From Westiellopsis prolifica IICB1 (lineage in GTDB: Bacteria > Cyanobacteriota > Cyanobacteriia > Cyanobacteriales > Nostocaceae): a stretch of 40,006 nt of DNA. Positions 18,569 to 26,990 of this stretch are shown piece after piece (within the stretch, counting starts at the first letter, position 1; each line of letters begins with the position of its first letter). The position numbers and the translations under genes were made by a program. The notes beneath the pieces were generated by a model. The model worked only from the letters and a program-made list of their open reading frames with translations. It was not told the origin of the DNA and ran no database searches. Where the stretch lies: positions 300,188 through 340,193 of the forward strand of contig NZ_NAPS01000003.1 in the NCBI RefSeq assembly GCF_004323185.1. Direction: 5' to 3'.

Positions 18569-19315
18569 CTACTTAACCGTGTCATCTACATTGGGATTAT
18601 CTGCCAGACGACCGTCTTCCATATAGACGATACGATCAGCAATGTCAAGAATACGGTTATCATGAGTCACCAATAAAATGGTACAACCCTGTTGCTTGGC
18701 AAGCTGCTGCATCATCTCCACAACATCCCTCCCTGATTTTTTGTCAAGAGCAGCAGTTGGTTCATCTGCTAGGACAATTTTGGGATGGCTCACTAAGGCA
18801 CGAGCAATTGCCACTCGCTGCTTTTGTCCCCCAGAAAGACCATCTGCGTAATAGTCAACGCGATGTTCTAAGCCAACTGCTTTGAGAATATCAGTTGACA
18901 TCTTATCTATGTCCTGATTCAAGAGATCATCATGCAGTTCTAAGGACATTCGCACATTTTGTTTCGCCGTCAGGAAGCTCAAAAGATTATGTGCTTGGAA
19001 AATGTAACCGATTCGCTGTCGCACTTGTATCATTTGCTGCTGACTCGCACCACACATTTCTTGCCCCAAAATTTTTAGGCTACCTTCCTGTACCGAACGT
19101 AACCCTCCCATTAACGATAACAAAGTAGTTTTACCAGAGCCAGAAGGTCCGGTCATGATGACAATATCTCCAGCATAAATGTCGAGATTGATATCGAACA
19201 AAGCCTGTTTACGAAGTTCTCCTTGACCAAAGTAGTGGTTAAGGTGACGAACTGAAATAACAGGTTCAGTTGTTGTTTGCTGAGTCTGATCAGAAGCAGA
19301 GGTGATTGTTTGCAT
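18569..19315 (-). CDS. DevA-like ABC transporter ATPase (orphan)
   Basis: A 248-aa ATPase with Walker A GPSGSGKTT (56-64), Q-loop IFQAHNLL, signature LSGGQKQRVAIARA near 160, Walker B IVLADEPTAALD and switch His in LLVTHD. The phrases IVIMTGPSGSGKTTLL, GYIFQAHNLLSFLTA and VDYYADGLSGGQKQRVA resemble the DevA subunit of the DevBCA exporter family, which moves glycolipids or other substrates with a membrane-fusion subunit (DevB) and a permease (DevC). No devB- or devC-like gene is next to it. The upstream 850 nt hold only a transposase stub, then a TetR gene on the same strand. It may be a leftover of a broken operon or may serve permeases elsewhere. Confidence 0.9.
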   Translation of the reverse strand: MQTITSASDQTQQTTTEPVISVRHLNHYFGQGELRKQALFDINLDIYAGDIVIMTGPSGSGKTTLLSLMGGLRSVQEGSLKILGQEMCGASQQQMIQVRQRIGYIFQAHNLLSFLTAKQNVRMSLELHDDLLNQDIDKMSTDILKAVGLEHRVDYYADGLSGGQKQRVAIARALVSHPKIVLADEPTAALDKKSGRDVVEMMQQLAKQQGCTILLVTHDNRILDIADRIVYMEDGRLADNPNVDDTVK

Positions 19316-19714
19316 ACTAGAACAAATTGAACGCTAATATTGGTTATCGATTCAAATTAAACCTCGTCCACTTTGAAAGCTGGAGTTTTATATAAGGGCT
19401 TATAATTTGCTTGTAGCCTGAGTTATATGCTTTACCCTAATTACAAAAAAACTACGGTTCTCAACGTAGACGTAGTTTATTTATACAAAATTTAATTAGA
19501 CGAGTCATGTGATCACTTACTTTATCAAGATCTTTATTTATATTGAACGTTTGATATTATTATACCCTACTATAGTAACCAATTCAAGGTCTATAAGACA
19601 TATCTTTTACCTGCATCAATCACAAGTTTCACGCCTAATAGTTCTAATGATTGGATTGCACAAACTTTTTGAGACAGATAAATGCTCCCAAAAATAGTTT
19701 TTTATTTATATCTT

Positions 19715-19726
19715 TTGTTCGATATA
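19715..19726 (-). promoter_or_regulatory. Operator-like site matching the TetR gene promoter
   Basis: Read on the minus strand this is TATATCGAACAA, identical over 12 nt to 20787-20798 in front of the TetR gene. A weaker relative, TATATTGAACGT, is at 19539-19550. Shared sites of this kind would fit a TetR regulator controlling itself and the former operon. Confidence 0.45.
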
Positions 19727-19857
19727 ATTTGAGCCATAGTTTATAATTGAGTTATCTCATGACTGTGCTTTTGGTTTCCTTGTTTGCATGTGCTTTGATT
19801 GACAGCCTTAACCCCACATTCCGCAGGTGCGATCGCAAAATGCTGTATTTTTAAAGC

Positions 19858-19995
19858 ATGAGTATTTCAGCATCACAAATCAAAGTACAAGATATAGATC
19901 ACTTAGGCATAGTGGCAGAGATTATTGATGAAATAGGGTTGGTTGATTTCCAGTTCATATCAACTCCTACTTGTAGACAGTTATTGTTCAATTAG
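19858..19995 (+). pseudogene. N-terminal stub of an IS1634/DUF4277-type transposase
   Basis: 45 codons from an ATG, with the phrase QDIDHLGIVAEIIDEIGLVD, which is characteristic of the start of DUF4277 transposases of roughly 500-600 residues. The frame then loses similarity and stops. The catalytic domain is absent. Confidence 0.7.
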
Positions 19996-20169
19996 ATTTT
20001 CTTGCGTTGTATATTTGTGGAATGGATTTGGCTGACATCGGTATAACCCCGTTCTTAAGGTAGTATAGTAACAATTTAATACAGAGATTCAGCGCTCACA
20101 TACAAAAAACATTTCGAACAGTGGGTAGAGCGAAAAGTTTTCCAAAACTCTTAAGTGCTGATTCATCCG

Positions 20170-20763
20170 TTAATTATGCAATGCCGATTTTTCAACTCGT
20201 TTTTCCAAATATGCGGTTAACATCTTTCCAAGTAAAGAAACTTGCTCAGTGAAAGAAATTGATTTATCTCCCAATAAGTGATTCAGGATGATACCCGAGA
20301 GTAAGTTATCGCTAAACTGTATAAGATCTGGGTCTAAAACACCAAATAATTCAGAATAAGCCTGCCGATATCGTTCATTAGCTCGTTTAATTGCAGGGTT
20401 ATTGTGAACCGCTTCAACGCCATGATGCCGACAAAAATCCAGAAAGATAAAAGTTTCTTTGATAATGCTATCCGTATTTTCGTCGAGAAACCTGGCTAAA
20501 GCTTCCACGCGCTCTTGTTGTGTTTGTGCCCCATCTATTTTAGTCATAGCTGTCCGGACAGTGTGTTGACTTACCTCTTCTACTAGCTGCTCGAACAAAG
20601 CTTCTTTTGTAGGAAAGTAGTGATATAGTGTTCCAGTAGAAACCCCTATTCCTTGAGCAATCTCGCGCATAGTGATGAAGGCATAGCCCTTTTCAGCAAA
20701 TAGGTGGAAACATTTGCCAAGCAGTTCTTTACGGTACTGGTCATGGTTAACAATTTTAGGCAT
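20170..20763 (-). CDS. TetR/AcrR family transcriptional regulator
   Basis: A 197-aa regulator with the TetR DNA-binding helices at about residues 8-55 (LLGKCFHLFAEKGYAFITMREIAQGIGVSTGTLYHYFPTKEAL region; key parts TMREIA, GVSTGTLYHYF). An all-helical ligand-binding C-terminus follows. TetR genes of this type often precede DevBCA-like export operons in cyanobacteria, and here a DevA-like ATPase lies downstream on the same strand across an IS-damaged gap. The sequence TATATCGAACAA, 24-35 nt upstream of the start, recurs in that gap, suggesting autoregulation. The ligand is unknown. Confidence 0.9.
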   Translation of the reverse strand: MPKIVNHDQYRKELLGKCFHLFAEKGYAFITMREIAQGIGVSTGTLYHYFPTKEALFEQLVEEVSQHTVRTAMTKIDGAQTQQERVEALARFLDENTDSIIKETFIFLDFCRHHGVEAVHNNPAIKRANERYRQAYSELFGVLDPDLIQFSDNLLSGIILNHLLGDKSISFTEQVSLLGKMLTAYLEKRVEKSALHN

Positions 20764-20786
20764 AGATTGACTTTTGCAATTTTTTA

Positions 20787-20798
20787 TATATCGAACAA
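20787..20798 (+). promoter_or_regulatory. Operator-like site in the TetR promoter
   Basis: TATATCGAACAA lies immediately upstream of the TetR start (leftward gene). It recurs inverted at 19715-19726, and in weaker form at 19539-19550. Confidence 0.45.
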
Positions 20799-21081
20799 TT
20801 AATATAAAATAGCATAATTTTCTAAATTGAAGCGGTTGTGTTGCAAAAATAAGTAGTCAGACAAAAATATTTACACTCATTGCGAGCGAAGCGTAGACGC
20901 GGAGCGGCTTCAAAGCAGAGTAGCAATCCCAGCCCTTGCGATTGCTTCATTCCGCTTTTCTCCGTTCGCAATGACATTATGTAATTAATTCTGTCTGCAA
21001 TACCTTCGCCAAAATAAAGAGGGCTTTCCGTAGTAGAGTTATTGTTTACCACAACTACAACTCAACACTGACAGAAAGCCC

Positions 21082-22007
21082 ATGCCAGATATATTAGCAC
21101 TATTAGAATGCTTGCAGCGACATACGACAAGAACAACTCTAAGGCGTTGGAGTACGATCGTATACGCAATTTTAGGGATGAGTGGAAGAATTACAATGCT
21201 GGGTATATAACGTGGAACTTCTACGTATTCAAAAGCAAATTTTAGATTTGCTCAAAAAAATAAATAAGTTTTTACCATTGACTTATTTGGTTTTAGATGG
21301 TCATTTTGGCAACAATAGTGCTGTGGTGATGGCTCGGAGATTGGGTTTACAGCTAATTTGTAAAATACGTTGTGATTCAGCTTTGTACGTCCCTTATCAA
21401 AATCCTGACCCAAATGGTAAGAGTCGTCGTAAGTATGGAGATAGAATAAATTACTTAGATATACCAGAAAATTACCTGAAGAAAACAGAGACGATTGATA
21501 ACATTCAGACAAAATTTTATCAGGTTCAGCTTCTGCATAAAGAATTTTCTCAACCCTTAAATGTTGTAATTATTGTGCGGACAAATCTTGTAACTTCTAA
21601 TCGAAGCCATGCTGTGCTATTTTCAACAGATTTGAATTTAAGTTATGACAAGATTGTCGATTATTACAGCTTGAGATTTCACTCTCGTGTTTAATTTTCG
21701 TGACGCGAAACAATTTTGGGGACTAGAAGATTTTATGAATATTAGCAAAAATGCCGTGACAAATGCTGCTAATCTTGCTTTTTTTATGGTTAATGTTTCC
21801 CATATCTTGCTTTCCCACTTTCGCCAATTTAACCCCGATTTTAGCATTACAGACCTCAAGGCACTATTCCGGGGTTATCGGTATGTTGAGCAAACAATAA
21901 AATTACTTCCCCAAAAACCAGACCCTATTTTACTCGCGAATATTTTCCACACAGTTACCAATTTAGGGCGTATTCACCCTACCACTACTTGTTCTATTGG
22001 GTCATAA
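21082..22007 (+). pseudogene. Decayed IS4-like transposase
   Basis: Three pieces of one transposase can be read. The start is MPDILALLECLQRHTTRTTL, ending in a stop at MLGI. A middle part follows from about 21200 (LTYLVLDGHFGNNSAVVMARRLGLQLICKIR, containing the DG...FG.. segment near the second catalytic Asp). After a frame change near 21690 comes the end piece FNFRDAKQFWGLEDFMNISK with the catalytic Glu region. An internal deletion, a stop and a frameshift make it non-functional. Confidence 0.85.
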
Positions 22008-22046
22008 ATTTGGCGAAGGTCTTGATATGAAGAAATATAAATTAGC

Positions 22047-22125
22047 TGTAGGGTGCGTTGCGCTGCGCGACAACGCACCTTAAATTCTTGACCGTGCGTT
22101 AGCCTACGGCATAACGCACCCTACA
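22047..22125. repeat. Inverted repeat TGTAGGGTGCGTT...AACGCACCCTACA
   Basis: 13-nt perfect arms (22047-22059 and 22113-22125) enclose smaller GC-rich inverted segments (TGCGTTGCGCTGCGCGACAACGCA). It is a cyanobacterial dispersed palindromic repeat by appearance and has no coding content. Confidence 0.75.
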
Positions 22126-22183
22126 TTTAAATTTCTTAACATAGCTGTAAATATTAGCACCAACTTACTTATAGGACTCATAT

Positions 22184-22639
22184 TTGATTTCTGAAAAAAA
22201 CTCAGTACACTTTTATTCCCTGTTCCCTGTTCCCTGTTCCCTGTCTCTACGAGTAGTTCAGGAATCAAATCGGATTCCTATAGAAGAAATGTTTCGAGAT
22301 TTCAAAAAAGGTGGCTATAACTTAGAGGATACTAATGTCTCTGGCGAGCGGTTAATTACTCTAATTTTATTGATGGCTATCGCTTATACTTCCGCCACAA
22401 TTCATGGACAGCAAATTAAACACAAAGGTGTACAAAAGTACGTTGGTCGTCTTAAAGAAGCTGGTCGTATTGAAAGGCGTCATAGCAGCTTTTATATTGG
22501 ATTATATGGTGAAACTTGGGTTAATTTTATGGAGCAATGTAAAGATTTAGTCACCAATTTAATGCTATTAAATCGCAATAAGCGCCCCTTTTACCAACGA
22601 GGTCTTAGGGCGATGGAACTTATTCTAGCTCCATCCTAG
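22184..22639 (+). pseudogene. C-terminal fragment of a second IS4-like transposase
   Basis: From about 22264 the frame reads IPIEEMFRDFKKGGYNLEDT, the IEEMFRDFK motif bearing the catalytic Glu of IS4-type transposases. It continues through LITLILLMAIAYTSATIHGQ to the normal-looking C-terminus. The N-terminal two thirds, with both catalytic Asp residues, are missing. The first 25 codons of the open frame derive from a TTCCCTG tandem repeat and are not transposase. Confidence 0.85.
22216..22243 (+). repeat. Heptanucleotide tandem repeat (TTCCCTG x4)
   Basis: Four perfect head-to-tail copies of TTCCCTG, just in front of the transposase fragment. Short tandem repeats of this kind are common in Nostocales spacers. 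Confidence 0.9.
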
Positions 22640-22896
22640 CTCTTTTGTCGCCCCGTCAGTAGGATTATATTATGCCAATGTTCCACTTAAACTAGAAAGT
22701 CTAAACGAAGAACTCATTACCGCTACTAGTAAAAGTGGTGAAAAATATTATACAAAAGTAGTTTCAAATAAATCTGGGGACGTTGCGTGTCCCCAGTTAT
22801 CAAAAAAAAGAGGTGATGAAAATAACGAACAATGGTAACGGTGATCATATATGCCCGTTTAGTTGAGGTGTGACAGTTCTGGGTATGGAAAGTGGG

Positions 22897-24768
22897 CTAG
22901 AAAGAGAAGACTGTCCGCAAAGTACCCGTGATGATAGTTCCGTTTGTATCCTGATTGGCAGGATTGACTATTACTTGAACCAAAGGTGTAACTTGGATGT
23001 TGTTACTCACTGGAAAGTTGTAGAAAGCCTCAAAATTAGTTTGAGTCGTATTTCCAATCTCACTGGCAATAAAAGGCTGACCAGCAGCAATACCGGCCAA
23101 AGCGCCTCGGGTAAACAAATCTGGAAATGCTAATCCTGCCATCCAATAGTTGGGTTTGATGTCGTCAAATTCAGTGTCATTGTAACTACCATAGCCATAA
23201 CGAGCAAACATGGCAAATTTAGGTGAAAAAGCTAACTCTAAATTTGCACCGAATACATCAAACTGATTATCAAATAACTTCCCACCACTATATTGAAGAC
23301 GCAGAGCAAAAACTTTTGAGGGTGCATATTCCAGTTCAACCGTACCCTGATAGGTGTCACCAAATAAGCCTTGGTCGCCCCTACCAGTAGGATATAACAA
23401 TCGAGCAAACGGCGCAGTACCTCTAATAGGTCCTTGATTACCTGGATTAGCTGCTTCTGCTGCTGCATACAAAGCTCGTACTGAAAATGCTCCCCCTCCT
23501 GGCTTCCAGTCAATTGCTGCACCTGCACTTGGACCATTAATAGGGAAGAGAATATAGTTGTTGACAAATGCCAAGGTACTAAAGTCTCGAAAGCTCAGGT
23601 AAGCGTAACTGTTCCGGTCAACATAATCGGTAGTACGAATATCAGGTCCGACAGAAACAGCTAAGTCTTGGAATGGCTTAAAAGTGTAGTACAATCTTGC
23701 CAATCCGAAAGTATTATCTCTCGGTGGTTTCACAGAATAGTCTAGAACACTGCCTAAGGTCGGTTCTAAATATCCTCCAGTGTTGTCATTACCATTGTCA
23801 CTGCCAGTATCGATCCGAATTTTCAATTGGTCTGTGCCAAAGAAGCTTGTATTTAAGTCTATAGCAGCTCGATAAAGCACCGTAGGATTTGGGTCAGAAC
23901 GAGCAATTTCTTGACCTGTGGAATTGATGATGCGTTCTCCATCAAATCCTCCTGCGTTCACTGCCATAATGATTTGACCAGTTAGTTTGGTGGTTGTGGA
24001 GAACTGATTTGCTTCTAATTCTGCGGTGTGAGCTTCTAAAGTATCTACACGACCCCGGAGTGTTGTTAGTTCTGCCACAAATTCCTCTTGCAAGCGCTTA
24101 ACAACAGCTAAATCATCTGTGTTTACTAAGCCAGAAGTCGTCGTCTCAATCAGTTCGTTAATTCTCTCCAAACAAGCATTCAAACCTGCTGCAAACTCAT
24201 ACCTTGTCAAGGCTCGATTACCCTGGTAAACATTATCTGGATACCCTGCAATACAACCATATCGCTCAACCAACGATTGTAACGCTTGAAAAGCCCAGTC
24301 TGTAGGTTGCACATCTCTTAGTTGAGACACAGAAGTAACTTGTGCAATGTAGTTAGCTAGTTTGCTATTACTATGTTTATTTTCTTGCGCCTTTTGAACA
24401 AGAATAAAAGAAAACGGTGAAGTTTGACCACTATGAACAGCAGTTGTCGTCAGCTGAGAAAAAGAAGTCACCTGCTTATTATCAACAGCCGACAGAGGAG
24501 TCTGATTTTGAAGAATGTTAACTCGAACCGGCTGTAGAATTGGGGTAGCACTGAGTGAATTTGTTTGTAATGTCTTTACCGTGTTAGCTTTTACTATTGG
24601 AACAGCAGAACTAGCTGCAACAGAAATAACCTCATTAGTGATAACGTCTTCAGCGCTGATAATAGTATGTTCTGATGTTTCAGCTAAAGCAGGAACACTG
24701 AGGGTAACTAGACTGAGGATGCTTAAGCCGCTGATCAAATTTAAATCCATCTTCAAGGATTGCATCAT
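22897..24768 (-). CDS. Iron-uptake-type outer-membrane porin (SLH + OprB-like barrel)
   Basis: A 623-aa outer-membrane protein. A signal peptide (cut near PALA-ET) and a Ser/Thr/Gln-rich linker lead to an SLH domain (about 145-210: QLRDVQPTDWAFQALQSLVE, GCIAGYPDNVYQGNRALTRYE). A coiled coil follows (RLQEEFVAELTTLRGRVDTL, about 225-260), then an OprB-like beta-barrel that ends in Phe (TVFSF). This is the architecture of the abundant cyanobacterial porins described as iron-uptake porins, which are anchored to the peptidoglycan-linked polysaccharide by the SLH domain. It stands alone beside IS debris. Together with the siderophore genes it gives the window a second iron-linked outer-membrane protein. 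First ATG 24768; a second in-frame ATG immediately follows. Confidence 0.93.
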   Translation of the reverse strand: MMQSLKMDLNLISGLSILSLVTLSVPALAETSEHTIISAEDVITNEVISVAASSAVPIVKANTVKTLQTNSLSATPILQPVRVNILQNQTPLSAVDNKQVTSFSQLTTTAVHSGQTSPFSFILVQKAQENKHSNSKLANYIAQVTSVSQLRDVQPTDWAFQALQSLVERYGCIAGYPDNVYQGNRALTRYEFAAGLNACLERINELIETTTSGLVNTDDLAVVKRLQEEFVAELTTLRGRVDTLEAHTAELEANQFSTTTKLTGQIIMAVNAGGFDGERIINSTGQEIARSDPNPTVLYRAAIDLNTSFFGTDQLKIRIDTGSDNGNDNTGGYLEPTLGSVLDYSVKPPRDNTFGLARLYYTFKPFQDLAVSVGPDIRTTDYVDRNSYAYLSFRDFSTLAFVNNYILFPINGPSAGAAIDWKPGGGAFSVRALYAAAEAANPGNQGPIRGTAPFARLLYPTGRGDQGLFGDTYQGTVELEYAPSKVFALRLQYSGGKLFDNQFDVFGANLELAFSPKFAMFARYGYGSYNDTEFDDIKPNYWMAGLAFPDLFTRGALAGIAAGQPFIASEIGNTTQTNFEAFYNFPVSNNIQVTPLVQVIVNPANQDTNGTIITGTLRTVFSF

Positions 24769-24962
24769 GAGAGTTAATTCCGGAATAGCGCAAGTTATTG
24801 TCGTGTCTTGTAGAAAAGTACAAGATTTGAATTAATCCACTACCAGGACAATCTTACCTTTTGTTTGACACTCTGAATACTGACAAATAGTGCCTTGTCT
24901 GGAAATTTTAAGAAGGTAAAACTTTTAGCTAAACCGAAGTATTTAACCGCTTTTACTTTTCT

Positions 24963-25070
24963 GTTCGTAGCTATGGCTAGTAGTCCATCACACCAAGTTT
25001 GCGGAGTTTGTAGTAAGGGCTTTAGCCCTTAAAGTAGTTATAAAAGAGAACTTTAGTCTTCACTACGAAC
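24963..25070. repeat. Palindromic element in the gap downstream of the GlcG-VOC gene
   Basis: GTTCGTAG (24963-24970) pairs with CTACGAAC (25063-25070), and a 16-nt hairpin AAGGGCT-TT-AGCCCTT lies inside at 25015-25030. The remaining gap from 24769 to 25129 holds the porin promoter region and nothing else recognisable. Confidence 0.6.
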
Positions 25071-25129
25071 ATGGCTTTACTAAGTATACTTAGAAGGCTG
25101 GATAATAAGCTGATCTAATCCGTATTGAC

Positions 25130-26014
25130 CTATATGCTGCCTTCTAGCAGCTCCAATACAGTCCCATCTGGATCAGTGAAGCAAACAATAGTGGCATTTG
25201 TTCCGGGTAATTCTTGAGGCTCAGACAAGAAAGTTACGCCCTGTGTTTTTAAATTTTCGTATACCTGATAAATATTGTTGGTGAGCAGGCATATACGAGC
25301 TACCCCAGTATGGTTGAGATTAGAATAAGGTTTTCCTTCTGTTTTGGGATCAAGGAACTCCACAAGATCAATTCGAGTTGCTTTTGGAGTATTTTCTAGC
25401 ACTAAATGAACTCCCCGAAGTTTGGCGCTTGGTAATCCAAACGCTTTTGCCATAGCTGTGCTGCTCATCCCTTCTCTAAAATCAGTTACAACTCTAAAGC
25501 CAAGCTTTTCGTAGAACTCTAATGATTTGTCAAGATTAGTACAATTTATGTTGCAGTGAAAAATTCCTTCAATCATTGTCAATACATTTCCTAGTTCAGT
25601 AACTTGTTGATTTAACTCGCTCAAAGCAGCAGCTCCAGCTTCAGCAACTTCTTGGTCTTGGCTACCAGAACCACCACTGACCCCAATAGCTCCCACAACG
25701 ACACCGTTTTGCTTCAGGGGAATACCCCCAGCAAAAATCATGACTTTACCGTTGTTAGATACATGAATTCCAAAAAATTCTCCACCACATTGACTATGTT
25801 CTGCTAATTCTTTGGTGGAAATATTGAAAGCACGTGCAGTGTAAGCCTTCTTGATGGCAATGTCAACACTGCCAATCCAGGCTTCATCCATACGCACATG
25901 AGTAATTAAATTACCTCCAGCATCTACCACTGCTATATTCATGGGCTGACCAATTTCAATCGCCTTGTTTTCTGCGGCAACAATTAGCTTTTGTGCATCT
26001 TTGAGTGTAAGCAT
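25130..26014 (-). CDS. GlcG/HbpS-like domain fused to a VOC (glyoxalase-fold) domain
   Basis: A 294-aa soluble protein of two parts. Residues 1-140 are a GlcG/HbpS (DUF336) domain: LTLKDAQKLIVAAENKAIE, NIAVVDAGGNLITHVRMDEA, IFAGGIPLKQNGVVVGAIGVSGG are signature phrases. These proteins bind haem or cobalamin or accompany catabolic operons. Residues about 147-292 are a vicinal-oxygen-chelate domain (FHCNINCTNLDKSLEFYEKL; LGFRVV; CFTDPDGTVLELLE), with possible metal ligands in the first His and the final Glu. GlcG and VOC proteins are normally separate, so the fusion is unusual. It is the last gene of a three-gene minus-strand group with an SDR and a DUF4432 protein. Substrate unknown. Confidence 0.88.
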   Translation of the reverse strand: MLTLKDAQKLIVAAENKAIEIGQPMNIAVVDAGGNLITHVRMDEAWIGSVDIAIKKAYTARAFNISTKELAEHSQCGGEFFGIHVSNNGKVMIFAGGIPLKQNGVVVGAIGVSGGSGSQDQEVAEAGAAALSELNQQVTELGNVLTMIEGIFHCNINCTNLDKSLEFYEKLGFRVVTDFREGMSSTAMAKAFGLPSAKLRGVHLVLENTPKATRIDLVEFLDPKTEGKPYSNLNHTGVARICLLTNNIYQVYENLKTQGVTFLSEPQELPGTNATIVCFTDPDGTVLELLEGSI

Positions 26015-26114
26015 GATAATTAATTGTTGAAGTTTTGCTGTTTATTTTGTACCTATGCCCAGTAATATGTAGTAACAAATCGAACTTTGTTTTTAGCCTC
26101 TTCTCTTGTGTGAT

Positions 26115-26888
26115 CTACCAAGGTTCTTCAAGGACAGCTGTCATACCGCCATCTACAAACAGTTGCGTACCAGTAATGAAAGAAGCCTCATCGCTAGCGA
26201 GGAAAGCGGCTGCATAACCAATATCCTCAGGAGTACCGAGCCGTTTCATGACTTGCCTTTTTTCGACTAAATGTCTTTGCTCAACAGGGTTGTCATAGCT
26301 ACTGAAGAGGTTCTCAATCAGAGGCGTCCACACCCAACCAGGGGCGATCGCATTTACCCGAATGGTTGGACCATAGTCAATAGCCATATTACGTGTTAAA
26401 GCAGTAATTCCACCCTTAGAAGCTGTATAAGGTGCTACTCCATTTACTGTAGCGTGAGAGTGTACAGAAGACATATTAATAATTACGCCTTTCCCCACAG
26501 CTTGCATATGAGGAATAGTATATTTAGAGCAAAGAAATGCACCTTTGAGGTCAATAGCTAAACAACGATCCCATTCTGCACTGGTTGTTTCTAATACTGA
26601 CTTATAAGTTCCAACACCTGCATTATTGACTAAAATATCTACTTGACCATAAACATTAACCGCTGTTTGCACCATTGCTTTAACTTCATCTTCATTTGAA
26701 ATATCGCAAGAGATAAAGATAGCTTCACCACCTTTGTGGCGAATCTCCTCAGCAGTTTGCTCACCTGTTTTAACATCTCTAGCAACAACAACAAGTTTAG
26801 CTCCTTGTTGAGCAAAAATTGTCGAAATTCCCCAGCCAATTCCCTTTGACCCACCAGTCACAATCGCAACTCTATCTTTTAGCTTCAT
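26115..26888 (-). CDS. SDR family oxidoreductase (3-ketoacyl-reductase-like)
   Basis: A 257-aa classical short-chain dehydrogenase with the cofactor motif TGGSKGIG (11-18), the NNAG motif, the active-site YTASK (Tyr near 152), and the closing phrase TGTQLFVDGG. It oxidises or reduces a hydroxyl/carbonyl pair using NAD(P)(H). ATG 26888 is preferred over the upstream GTG at 26900, because GTGAGG acts as its ribosome-binding site 7 nt before ATG and the fold begins right there (MKLKDRVAIVTGG). It is the middle gene of the DUF4432-SDR-GlcG/VOC group, with about 100 nt on each side. Specificity is not readable. Confidence 0.92.
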   Translation of the reverse strand: MKLKDRVAIVTGGSKGIGWGISTIFAQQGAKLVVVARDVKTGEQTAEEIRHKGGEAIFISCDISNEDEVKAMVQTAVNVYGQVDILVNNAGVGTYKSVLETTSAEWDRCLAIDLKGAFLCSKYTIPHMQAVGKGVIINMSSVHSHATVNGVAPYTASKGGITALTRNMAIDYGPTIRVNAIAPGWVWTPLIENLFSSYDNPVEQRHLVEKRQVMKRLGTPEDIGYAAAFLASDEASFITGTQLFVDGGMTAVLEEPW

Positions 26889-26990
26889 GATTAGCCTCAC
26901 TAAATTAATAAAACTAGCTCTTCTATTTACAGAACAAAAAAGTTGAGTACTTCCGAAACTCTTGAGAATAATTTTTGTGTTTATGTATGA

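Larger units (their letters stand above)
19316..20169. other. 850-nt gap between DevA-like and TetR genes
   Basis: No intact gene is seen. It holds two copies of a TetR-operator-like sequence (19539-19550 and 19715-19726) and an IS-derived stub (19858-19995). The gap is where the membrane-fusion and permease genes of a DevBCA-type operon would be expected. Confidence 0.6.

Noticed and set aside
20822-21052. 76-codon minus-strand frame next to the TetR gene
   Set aside because: Its sequence is a repeat of the TTGCGAGCGAAGCG type and the end of an IS, not a gene.
22216-22243. TTCCCTG tandem array considered as an origin or protein-binding array
   Set aside because: Only four short copies, located in IS debris, with no dnaA or replication gene nearby.
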